Below, piece by piece: positions 32,560 through 41,933 of a DNA stretch of 64,000 nt. The number at the start of each line of letters is the position of its first letter. Within the stretch, counting starts at the first letter, position 1. The notes beneath the pieces were generated by a model, which saw only the letters and a program-made list of their open reading frames with translations, was not told where the DNA came from and did not search any database. The stretch spans positions 248,001 through 312,000 of the forward strand of contig NHNW01000031.1 of the NCBI GenBank assembly GCA_002786025.1, read 5' to 3'. Origin of the DNA: Zasmidium citrigriseum (taxonomy: Eukaryota; Ascomycota; Dothideomycetes; Mycosphaerellales; Mycosphaerellaceae). The translations under genes and the position numbers were made by a program.

Positions 32560-34411
32560 GATGAGTGCGTAAGGGTCAGATGTTGGTGGCTGGGTGATGG
32601 TGTTGCTAGGACCAAGAATTGGTATGATCACAGCAGGTGAGAAAGTAGAAAGTAGAAAGGAGAAGTAGAGGCTTGAGCAGGTTAAGAAAGATAATACCGT
32701 CTTATCTCGAAAGCAATCATCCAAGAGGGGAGGGAGAGAGGGTCGCGTAGCAACACGCCTCCCAGTCCCAGTCCACCCCAAACCACGACCGGACAACGCT
32801 GCACATCGAGCACAGGGAACGCGGGAGAACACGTCCCGTGGTCGTCGAACGGTTGGCCACATGTCAAAAGACAGGTGATCCCGGAAAGCGCAACCAAACA
32901 ACTTCAAAAGTCCGCCAGGGTAGAAGAGAGAAGAGGGACCTTGTACCACCATACGCCCAAGAAGCCGCTTCGCCAAAAGCACAGGATCAAGAACATCCAA
33001 TGGACGCTGCAATACCTCCTCCTTTGGGCCATTCCATCTGTCCTATCCCTTTGCTGACCACCCAATTGAGGTTGAATAGTCTGCATGCGGCCCTATAACG
33101 CGAGAGGAGAGGGCTTGGATGTAGGACATGTACAGCGGTGGCGTCGAGAGATCGAAAGGGTCGTTTGATCGGTGACACAGAAGCCTCAACGGCCTGACGT
33201 CTGTAAGGCGGGCCAGGTCGTTCAATCTGCAACACAGACAGATGCAAGGGATGCCAGAAAAACGTTCAAGGCGTGCTGCATGGCACTAACGGCTTCGATG
33301 ATGCGGTTTGCTTGTCGTCGGCGAGAAGACCGGATGGGGACAGTCGAGCGGGTGAGCGGGTGATTGCAGAGAGCGTTGTCGGGGAAAATCTGATGGATCT
33401 CAAAATGTTGGACAGCGCAGAGATGCACCTGTGGAGATCTGTGCTGGTGGTTTCCGGGTCTGTGTTCCCATGCATCCTTGTAGACCCTCGTGGCACTCGC
33501 ATATCTCCGCATGGGTCCGGGTTTGGAGCGATGCACGTTGTTAATGTGAAATGCAGACGGTACCGATGGGCGAGATTCTCTGGCGTGGAATATTCGTGTA
33601 GGCGAAGGAGCTGGATGATAGATTCGCTCCACAACGACGCCTGGTGGGAATCGTTTGCTGCTTTCCAAGACTCTCAGGCCACGGACATATCCAACTATTT
33701 TCGATATCTCCCGCACGGCTTCATCGTTGAATGCATGGACTCGCTTCTCGCCGGGCCGAGTTCCTGTTACACTGCGCGCCATCCCGACCAGTCAGGACCG
33801 AAGGAAGCCGTGCTGCACCGTAATCTACGACACGCTGAAAGGACGTGGTTTCCGAGCATCTGGACTAGCGCCGTGTCGTTCATTGCCAATCGAAGGCGAG
33901 GCCGCCGCGACTTCTGATGCACTGCAGGACGGAAGGTGGACTCTGGTGTACCGTGGGACTGATAAATGAATGTCGGACGTGCTCACCACGTGGGCATCGC
34001 TGAACACGGCAGTTCTGACAGCTGTCGAAGGAAGCTCGTGCAAGGCTCACTGCTTGGTCGTATCGTTCGCTTTGGTGAAGGTATTGTTTGCTCTGTTCTT
34101 CAGCGAGTGCCTCGTGGACCCGAATCGTCGTCTGGAAGCGATGTGGAGGATTGTGGTCACAGTCAGCGCCGCCTCTGCCATACCTCGTTCGTTGAGCTCC
34201 TTGATGCATCCGTAATCTCGTTCGCTGTCGACTTGCTCCTGCAGGTCCACAAGTCCACCCAGATTCGACCCATGCCGTTAGAATTAGGGCTTCGGAACCA
34301 TTCTTGCCGCCCGTCCAGGTGAATGTATGGAAGCGATAAACTGCCGTACTTTCGTGTCCTGGTCTTCTCCCTCGCGTTGCGTTCTAGATGATAGCCTCCT
34401 GCTGACATATC
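32560..34411. other. Intergenic region with overlapping opposite-strand open frames
   Basis: 1.85 kb. A minus-strand frame at 33222-33782 (186 codons, starts MARSVTGTRPGEKRVHAF) and a plus-strand frame at 33273-33917 (GTG-initiated, no ATG at its head) overlap almost fully. Neither has a recognisable domain, and I cannot say which, if either, is a gene. The first 450 bases are the promoter of the SnoaL-like gene. Confidence 0.35.
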
Positions 34412-36423
34412 TCACGGACTAGAGGCGCTACCAGTACGGGAACTCCCTGCAGCTTGACTGCTTCCAGCATGAGGAGCCAAAGGATTCTGCGTCCTAGCAA
34501 TGGTTGCGAAGTTGAGACTAGGGATGAATCCTGGCTCGTCGGTCCGCCATTCGAAAAGGCCAGGATTGAGAGCATATCGTGCGCTGGCTCTCGGTACCGC
34601 CCGCTTGTATCCAACTTGAGGTCGACTCCCGACACGTTCGTCCGACTTGTTTGTGAAGTCGAGCCAGGCCTCGGATATGCGAACGTCTGATGGTATGTCC
34701 GACATCTTCGTCGCCACTCCTTCGATGCCTTCTTCTTCCAGCTTCATGAGGAACTTGCCGACTTTCCATGCTGACCAGGAACTCCACATGCACTCTTGCC
34801 GTGGATGAGTAGCGAGCAGATCCAGGGCCTTCCTACGCAGAGCTGGATCTCGGCAGCGGGCAACGACTTCGTACAGAGGATCCACGATGCCGAGGCTGAA
34901 TGAGAGAGTCGCAGAAGTCGACGATATGAAGACTCCACTCGTCTTCCATCTCGCCTCGATGATTGACTGGTCTGATCTCTTAGAGTCATCAAGGACGGCA
35001 GCTGCAAGATTGACAATGGCCGCAAACTTCTCGTGGAAGGCATCCCAACCAAGCTCTCCCAGCGAAAGGTCGACGTCCGCCAGGATCTCTGCAACTAAGT
35101 GGTGGGCCTTGAGAATCATCGCGGCTTTGCGATCGTTTGGGCTCATCTGAGATTGGACCCTGGCAAGAAGTTCAGAGAAACTCTTCTCCCACGCTTCGAG
35201 CCACGGACGGAACAGCAGATGCTTCTCGCCGTTGGCTACTGCCAGGTCGTAGTATTTGTCGTCCAGTTCAAGGTCCAGGAAGAATACCGTCAATTGATTG
35301 AGTACCCGTTCAAGGCTAGACCGCGCTTCGTGGAGATCGTCGAAATGGGTCGGCTTCGATAAAGCGAGCTGCTCAGAGTTCGGAACCATAGTGAATTCCT
35401 TGCCTTTTCGACATCAGTACGGTGCTCAACACATGTTTTCGCCAAGAGACTTACCCATCAGCCCTTTGCTTTGCGTCTGCAATCTGCAGGATGTCAGGAT
35501 TGCTTGCACATATTCAGCCAACGTCCAAGAGACGTGTGATGTACGTACCTTCGCATCAGAATGCACAATTGGTCAAGCTCCACCGCGAACGCACCCACAT
35601 CCCATCGCTTGTCTTCAGGGTCAACAGCGTACTGCTGAAGGAGATTATAGCCTTGGGTTGCATGTATGATGGCCTGCTCGCAATTCCCCTGAAGTGCTTC
35701 GAAGCAAGTGAAAAGCACACAAGTCGTAAGCATTAATCTGAGGTCTGGCTTTCCTCCGCCTGAGTTCGGTGTTATAAGGTGCTGCTGCATGTAAGCAGAT
35801 GGTCGTTCCAACCATGTGAGAAAGCTCACCTGTATGCTCTTGTTGCACTGCTCCAGCGCAAATCTAGTTCTTCGATCCTGGCTCTCTGCTGGGTTCACTG
35901 CACCAGCCAGCAGCTTTTCGTGCAGAGCTCCGATTGCCGCAATTGCGTGCAATACAGAGGGCTCATGTCTTGCCGCCTGAAGCACCTGTCGAAGAAATTA
36001 GCAAATGACTCATACGTCTTCGGCGCTTTGAACCCATACCATCTTCTGCCAGAACGGAGAATCGAAATAGCCCGCCAACTGTGGTGCACTGTGGCGTATG
36101 AAGAACTGCAAAGCGTGTTGTTCTTGCCTGTCACTGCTCCAAGGAAGAGTCGGGTTCTCTGTTCGAATACCCAATGCTGTATCGATGATAGCATGGCTCT
36201 GGCGTCTGACTCGTCGAGGGTTCGGTGCTTCTTTTGTTGATCCTCGTCGCGGCCGATGAAGAACTGCAGTACACTTTTCACAAAGCTCGATGTTTCCCTC
36301 CTTGTTCTCGCTCGCCCGTTGAATACATTCGTCACAAGGGACTCGGACTGCGGCACGACGGCCACGGGGTCTGCCGGATGGTGTACCAGAGCCAGAGCTG
36401 GATCCTGCGCTTGAGCTGCTCAT
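34412..36423 (-). CDS. Fungal-specific regulator-like protein with eroded Zn2Cys6 motif
   Basis: Four exons: 36040-36423, 35549-35985, 35455-35483 (29 nt), 34412-35403. Introns are 54, 65 and 51 nt; 613 aa. The N-terminal basic segment GRPRGRRAAVRVPCDECIQR, followed by the run to CEKC, sits where a Zn2Cys6 cluster normally is. It has only C30, C33, C48 and C51; the third and sixth cysteines are missing. The rest resembles fungal_trans_2-type regulatory domains: FQ/FFIRHSAPQLAGYFDSPF, LQAARHEPSVLHAIAAIGAL, LRLMLTTCVLFTCFEALQGN and QAIIHATQGYNLLQQYAVDP. So DNA binding is doubtful, or it uses a four-Cys knuckle. An in-frame ATG at 36504 has a good context, but a TATATAT sequence (36514-36520) just before it favours 36423. 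Confidence 0.8.
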
Positions 36424-37477
36424 GTTTGATATCGCGAGAGAGGGTATCAGGAGAGGGATGAGTGAGAGGATGGGGTTTTCGGTGCTGCTTTTGAGTTCGG
36501 CCATGGCGCTGAGATATATACCCAGCGATGTACTGCGAAAATGCCCTACCGTGTCACTTGATGGCTCGTGCCGAAAGCTGGTCTCGAGACTGGGGCCGAG
36601 TTGAGGGCGTGTGTGTTGTAGAGGAGAATTCCGTCAGCCAGCGTGGTCGGTGCCAACACCAGAACGCTAAATCCGGAAGGTAGTCTCCTCCAGCCATGCA
36701 AAGACGGCGTGGCTATTTCTCAGCTGTAGTCGCTGTCCGCTGCTTGTAGCTAGGAAAAGCTCGCTTATGCAGATTCCATTGGTTTCTTATTACTGTTGTG
36801 GCGGTGTCGGGCAACTGCAAGGTATCGAAGAAGAGGGAAGCCGGAAGTGTAGATCTGTTCGAGATCAGCAGTATGATAAGTGCATGGGGAAAGATCAGAG
36901 CTGCAGGCCATAAGGCTGGTAGGGCACGCTGGCGAGAAGGATTCGGTTGTGCATTTTTTGATTGGTTCTTGTCTGCCTGAGATTATTTCGTCCTCCACAA
37001 GCAGGGATGCGACGGCAGGATGTCTGCCCTCTTCCTTCTCCTCGTGGCATTCGACGGTAGCCATGCGCCTGTGGTATCCTTGTCGTGGGCCGCTCTTTTA
37101 GCGAGCTTCTGCGCCGCGCCAACAGTCACAGCACTCGAATATAAATGCAGGTACTTGAGTACGGTTTGCCGTACACGGCAACCAGTTGCAAATTCCCTGC
37201 TGTGTACGCCTTTCTTGGTGATCTCCATGTTTACAGACAGGGTTGTCGGCGAGGGTGATTGGACCATCCATCGCGGAGGTCTTTGCGTATGTATGCCGGC
37301 TTCACCGCTGCCACAGACCGACATACCGGTATTATCTCGATGGACGCTTTTCGTCTCCAAAGGAATTCGGTAGTGTCGGTAACCCTAGCCAAGACGCCGT
37401 CGTAGAACATTGGCAAAGGGTTTCCTCTATGGGTAGTCTTCCACCGCAGTAACAGAATCGGAGACAATTAAGCATTC
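36424..37477. other. Intergenic region, regulator promoter / RRP43 3' flank
   Basis: About 1.05 kb. Frames such as 36983-37360 (-) and 37020-37373 (+) are short, mutually antisense and unrecognisable. No gene supported. Confidence 0.5.
36514..36520 (-). promoter_or_regulatory. TATA-like box upstream of the regulator-like gene
   Basis: TATATAT on the minus strand, 91-97 bases before the chosen start codon at 36423. Its position argues against translation starting at the ATG at 36504. Confidence 0.4.
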
Positions 37478-38554
37478 TCACCGATTACCTAGAGCAGTCT
37501 CGACGCTCTTGATGCGGTTTTCAGCCTGCTGGACGCACTGTTCCACCATGTCTTTGCCAATGAACGTGCCGCCGGTCTTCTCGATCTTCAGTACTGCGGG
37601 CACTTCAGACCCGCTACCATGGGGCGGGATCAATACTACGGTCAGCGTTTCATCGCAGATGTCCTCTTCGAAGCCGTCGGGATCGGCAAGAATCCAACTC
37701 TGAGCCTCGTCCCGCTTCTTCAGAGGCGAAGCGGTTGTGAAGACAGAAAAAGAAGAAGTGATCGGGAGTGCCGACAGCCGCAACGGAGAACTGTCAGATA
37801 CGAGCGGCGAACAGAGAATGGACTCTCGGTCTGGATCCCACCATGCCTTAGGAAGAGTAGTGTCTCGTAACGCGGCGGTCACTGCCAACCAGGCCGCGTC
37901 AAAGGCATTGCCATCCAGAGCCAGACATAGAATGTCTATATAGAGCGCCCAGTATGCCTTGGTAACTTCTCTGGGCGGCTCGTCTGGCAGATCATCTTCG
38001 GTCTTCGGTTCGGTGTATCTGATTCTCAAGTCGGATGCGTTGATGCAGTGCGAGTCGTGCAGTAAGGAGGAGATCCGGTAAGAGAGCGATTGTGCTAGCG
38101 ATGTTGGTGGATTGCCTGGGATGTGGGCTGGGGAACATCCTGTGCTTAGCTCCAGGTTGGGAACGAGAAGGCCCAACTCTTCGACCAAGTCTTGCTCGTC
38201 CAGTTGGTCGCTGGGAGGATGTGGAATGTCGGACGCCAACAGGATCTCGCCACGCACGCCGCAGACTACAGCCGTATCTCCAACACGTACAACGGCACTG
38301 CCATTGCTGTGTGTCAGCGAGCCCGTGTTGATGGTCGGCTGGCGAGACTCGTTTGGCTGGCGGCCATTGGGGCGAACAGGAGTCTTGTGTTTGAGATGGG
38401 CGAGAAGATACGGCCGTGGAGTGAGTTTGGCGAAGGTGTCCTGAGGGAACGTGAGTCCAGGAGCCGACTCAGCGCCGTTCGCCATCGCGGTCGTCAAATT
38501 TTCGGCTTGAGTGTTGTTTTGTTTGGAAGAAAGGTCGTCGTGTTTGACATCCAT
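37478..38554 (-). CDS. RRP43: Exosome complex component Rrp43 (RNase PH-fold)
   Basis: Intronless, 358 aa from the ATG at 38554; an in-frame ATG at 38485 (MANGAESAPGLTF) is an alternative start and leaves the domain intact. Features are FAKLTPRPYLLAHLKHKTPV RP-type entry, NTGSLTHSNGSAVVRVGDTA and VVCGVRGEILLASD (the RNase PH strand-turn-strand), then YWALYIDILCLALDGNAFDA, AAWLAVTAALRDTTLPKAWW and GGTFIGKDMVEQCVQQAENR at the end. Rrp43 is one of six catalytically inactive PH-ring subunits of the eukaryotic exosome that thread RNA to Rrp44. It is divergent from the Mpv17-type gene with 373 bases between starts. Confidence 0.9.
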   Translation of the reverse strand: MDVKHDDLSSKQNNTQAENLTTAMANGAESAPGLTFPQDTFAKLTPRPYLLAHLKHKTPVRPNGRQPNESRQPTINTGSLTHSNGSAVVRVGDTAVVCGVRGEILLASDIPHPPSDQLDEQDLVEELGLLVPNLELSTGCSPAHIPGNPPTSLAQSLSYRISSLLHDSHCINASDLRIRYTEPKTEDDLPDEPPREVTKAYWALYIDILCLALDGNAFDAAWLAVTAALRDTTLPKAWWDPDRESILCSPLVSDSSPLRLSALPITSSFSVFTTASPLKKRDEAQSWILADPDGFEEDICDETLTVVLIPPHGSGSEVPAVLKIEKTGGTFIGKDMVEQCVQQAENRIKSVETALGNR

Positions 38555-38927
38555 GGATTTTAGACTTCGAGATCGAGCGCCACTGCCGACTGCCGACCAG
38601 CCACAGATCGTGGCGTTCGTGAGTCGCGACTCCCTCACTGACCACATCCACTACATCCACTTTCACATGTCGGGTGATCCAACTCTGTTTCAGACGAGTC
38701 TCGATCATTGCCAACTCTTCGCGATCTCAAGGTAAGTTAAATACCAGCGCTCAACGCTGCTGGGCGCGAAGCAAGAATGTCGTCACCGCGACGTTCCCGA
38801 AGCAGGAGCATCCTGTTTGTGAAAGAAACGAGCTTGTAGGTCGAGATAATACTATCAGAGCTTACCCTCCTTCTCTCGCCAGCTTCACAGAACACGATAC
38901 ACAACTCGAGACTAGAGGGCTGCAAAT
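38555..38927. promoter_or_regulatory. Bidirectional promoter, RRP43 / Mpv17-type gene
   Basis: 373 bases between divergent start codons. No TATA box recognised on either side; both 5' UTRs must be inside it. Confidence 0.55.
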
Positions 38928-39639
38928 ATGGACTCTCCCATCGTGACAGCCACCTGGCAAGCCGGAGCCCTCAGCGCCCTCTCAAATGTGCTGGCTCAAC
39001 TTCTCACGAGCTGGAAATCTGGCGTATGTTCTTCATGAGACTTTCATTCAACTCACGGCTGACGGCTGAGAACAGGCACCATACACCTTGAACACCACCG
39101 AACTCTTCCAATTCGTCCTCTTCTCCGTACTGTCATGCCCACCGAACGTAATATGGCAATCCTGGCTGGAAGCGCAGTTCCCGGCCTACGACGAGAAGCT
39201 TTCGCCAACCGAGAAAGAAGCATTAGTAGACGAGGCGGTCACAGGGGACAGCAAGGTCAAGGAGAAGAATGCCAATGGCAAGCTGGAAGACAAACACATG
39301 CGAGACAGCGCGATGGTGGACAAGAAGAAGCCGGCCCAAAGCCTCAGCATCAAGAACACGGCCATCAAATTCGCGCTGGACCAGACGATAGGGGCTGGGT
39401 TCAACACTGTGCTCTTCATCGCAGGCATCGATCTCATCCGAGGCCAGTCATTGGAATTCATTCGGAATGATATCTCTGAGCAGTTCTGGCCCATGATTGT
39501 TGCCGGTCAGAAGCTTTGGCCGATGGTCAGCATCCTCTGCTTCTCACTGATACCGCTGCAATACCGCATGCTTGTTGGCAATATTGCCGGGGTCATCTGG
39601 GGAATCTACTTGAGCTTGATGGTTGGAGAGGAGAAGTAG
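38928..39639 (+). CDS. Mpv17/PMP22 family membrane protein
   Basis: Two exons, 38928-39023 and 39076-39639, with a 52-nt intron (GTATGT...CTGAC...ACAG); 219 aa. The first exon MDSPIVTATWQAGALSALSN carries the family's N-terminal helix (L-S-N-x-L-A-Q). The second has ELFQFVLFSVLSCPPNVIWQ, FALDQTIGAGFNTVLFIAGI (the conserved D-Q-x-x-x-A motif of Mpv17/PMP22) and the C-terminal FWPMIVAGQKLWPMVSILCF with SLIPLQYRMLVGNIAGVIWG, matching the W-x3-N/Q-x3-P signature region. Four hydrophobic helices are visible. Relatives reside in peroxisomal or inner mitochondrial membranes and may form channels; the charged loop at 65-120 (KDKHMRDSAMVDKKKP-like) is longer than usual. Confidence 0.88.
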
Positions 39640-39902
39640 CAATAAGCACTTCATGAGACCACGAATTACTGATAATAGAATGAATAGACCGCTAGAAATG
39701 AAAGGATGAGAACGAGCCTCAAACATGCTCTCTACCTGAATCGACTGCTACCTTCAGCGGCACCGTCCTTTCGAAAGTCTGCGCCAGTCCGCGATTGCTC
39801 TCTGAATACGCCCACGTCTCATCGTCGACCCAAAGCATGTTTCAGGGGCACCAACGAAGTCTTCTTCGCTTCCATCGAATCTGACTCCACCTTGCATCCA
39901 CT

Positions 39903-41195
39903 CTAGTACCTGCGATGTCTCGATATACCACCCGGCTGCAAAGGCCCTAGCGCCGCTCTGGTGGAAGGCTGCATGAGTCGCCGCTGAGACCGGTCGTATC
40001 CAGGTCCACTCGCTCGAACTTGTCTCTGCGCGCGACGAGCATCTCGCTGAGCCACGTACTCCTCTCGAGGGAGCCATGGCCTATCTGCTCGACGTGCGAG
40101 TCTTGTGCAAGCATCAGAAGACCGCCTGCCCTCGGGTCGTCGTGGCCGATTTGGATCGTAATCTGGTCGAGCTTCTCTGTTTGCTCGGCGCTCGTCACGC
40201 TGCTTCAACTTCCAGGCGCTGAGGGCAGCCAATTCAGCGTTGATGTCGATTTGAGTGACTCCTTGGAGTCCAGCTTCGAAGGTTGGCACAGCGCCGAGGA
40301 GCTCTCTGTTGGCGAACAGCTTGTTGAGCTCCTTGTATTGCTGAATCTCTTCAATATCGATGAGCTCGATGGTATCGTTGAACGCCGACGTGTCTTCTTC
40401 GCCATCGTCGATGAGGCTGATCGTTTCGACAGTGTTCTTTCGAAGCCAATCAAGCAAGGCCGCATCACTCAAGGATCCTTTTTGGAAAGCAAGCAGGTGC
40501 GCCAGGATCCCGAGATCAAGACTCTTGATCTGCTGGCAAGGAACAGAGAACATCGACGCCACCTTCGCAGCCAAAGCCATCTTCTCCCTCGTCAACATCT
40601 GCGGAGCTCGAAAATGAAAGGCCCGTAGGTCCTCGATGTTCCGATTCAATCTCGTCCGTCCATCATCTCTCTCATCACCGCACGCGAGGACTGGATAGAC
40701 CTGGTACAGACCCGCGCATTCCAGCTCCTCAAACTTGACCGTCCTGCTCTTGTCACCAGGAAGCACACAGTCCATGCACAAGAAAATGTCTCTATAGTCC
40801 TTCTCTTCGCCACCGGCCCTCTCGAGCCGAATGCCCAATTGCTTCAGCATCTCCGGCACGTGCGTGAACGTCGCCGGCTTCCCCGCTGGTGTCGTCGTAG
40901 TGCTGACATCGACGGCCGCGATACAGACATTCTTCTCCCCCTTCGACTTCCTAGACCGAGCGACTTGCACGGCGAACATGAGCGAGGCTGTATAGAAGAC
41001 GAAGGGGCTTTGCATCTTCCTCGCGCTCAGGGCGGTCTTGAGCTTCTTGCCTAGCTCCTCGTTCTTGGTCGATGGTGGCTTGTAGCTTGTGATTGGGGTG
41101 AAGCCCGACGCTGCTTGTGGAGCGAAGAGCGTCGGCGTGTTCGTGCCGGCGGACGAGTCGCTGTAGGCTCGGAAGAGGTAAGGCATGACGGCCAT
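39903..41195 (-). CDS. DUF7587-like protein, 3' end split across reading frames
   Basis: The main frame encodes 430 aa starting MAVMPYLFRAYSDSSAGTN (a second ATG at 41186). Segments LSARKMQSPFVFYTASLMFA and VCIAAVDVSTTTTPAGK resemble the DUF7587 pattern (FRxW/Y entry, S-x-W/Y-x-x-S-L-x-x-A core), a family of unknown function common in fungi. A helix-rich region follows (LTREKMALAAKVASMFSVPC). After ALSAWKLKQ near 40205 the main frame becomes improbably Arg-rich. Protein-like coding instead continues one base out at 40198-39995 (LDQITIQIGHDDPRAGGLLM; EQIGHGSLERSTWLSEMLVA), and then in the third frame down to a TGA at 39754 (ATHAAFHQSGARAFAAGWYI). So the gene probably ran to 39754 and now carries two single-base shifts, real or from assembly. 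Confidence 0.55.
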   Translation of the reverse strand: MAVMPYLFRAYSDSSAGTNTPTLFAPQAASGFTPITSYKPPSTKNEELGKKLKTALSARKMQSPFVFYTASLMFAVQVARSRKSKGEKNVCIAAVDVSTTTTPAGKPATFTHVPEMLKQLGIRLERAGGEEKDYRDIFLCMDCVLPGDKSRTVKFEELECAGLYQVYPVLACGDERDDGRTRLNRNIEDLRAFHFRAPQMLTREKMALAAKVASMFSVPCQQIKSLDLGILAHLLAFQKGSLSDAALLDWLRKNTVETISLIDDGEEDTSAFNDTIELIDIEEIQQYKELNKLFANRELLGAVPTFEAGLQGVTQIDINAELAALSAWKLKQRDERRANREARPDYDPNRPRRPEGRRSSDACTRLARRADRPWLPREEYVAQRDARRAQRQVRASGPGYDRSQRRLMQPSTRAALGPLQPGGISRHRRY

Positions 41196-41933
41196 TCGCT
41201 GTATATCAATGGATGATATCGATCTCAGGCTGTAGTGGAAGGTGTTTGATGTTGTCGATAGGTAGCGGAAATGTGTTGTAGTGAAGTGGAAGAGAAGAAG
41301 AGGTCGCTGCCTGTGTAGAGTTGTATCCATGCGTCCGCTCGCTCTTCATGTGATAGCCATACGTGACGAAAGACCCCTTTCATTTGACAGCCCGAGTTGG
41401 TCCTCACTTCGATCTTCTGCCTGCCCAATGATTATGCTTGTAGCACTGCGAAAGCAGTTGAATCCGTGCTGCGAAAGTGAAGCTGGCGATGCTGTCACAT
41501 AAGCGACTCAGTCCGTCCTGTATCTCTTCATGTGATAGATCCTGCGATGCCATCAGTCTCGTTCTGAGTGGAAGTAAATTGTTATAAGAAACCAGCAAAG
41601 GGGCGAATTCCAAGCTAAATGGTCCATTCTCATTCTCGTTCTCATTCATCTAGAAGAGCAGTCATTGCTCATACAGTCCCATATCTGTGTTCCATCGACC
41701 AACAGGCCGAAAGGTGTGTCATCGCTCATAGTGTGGCAATAGCAGCAATCAAAATCATTCGCCGCCGTCTATCGCGTAGTATGCACACAAACCCCCTGAA
41801 TGTAGAAACGCCATGCTCAGTCAGACGTCCCACCTAAAATATCGATTTCAATCATGACCAGCGACCCCAAAATGCCTCGCTGGTAGTAAACGCCAATGCT
41901 GCTGAAAGTTTCTTCGCACTAGACATCCGCCGA
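41196..41933. other. Intergenic region, DUF7587-like promoter / ATG13 3' flank
   Basis: 738 bases. A short attctc/gttctc tandem repeat lies at about 41626-41648. No gene recognised. Confidence 0.5.

Noticed and set aside
39903..40200. Arg-rich C-terminus of the DUF7587-like main frame
   Set aside because: Composition is typical of an off-frame reading; the neighbouring frames carry the protein-like sequence.
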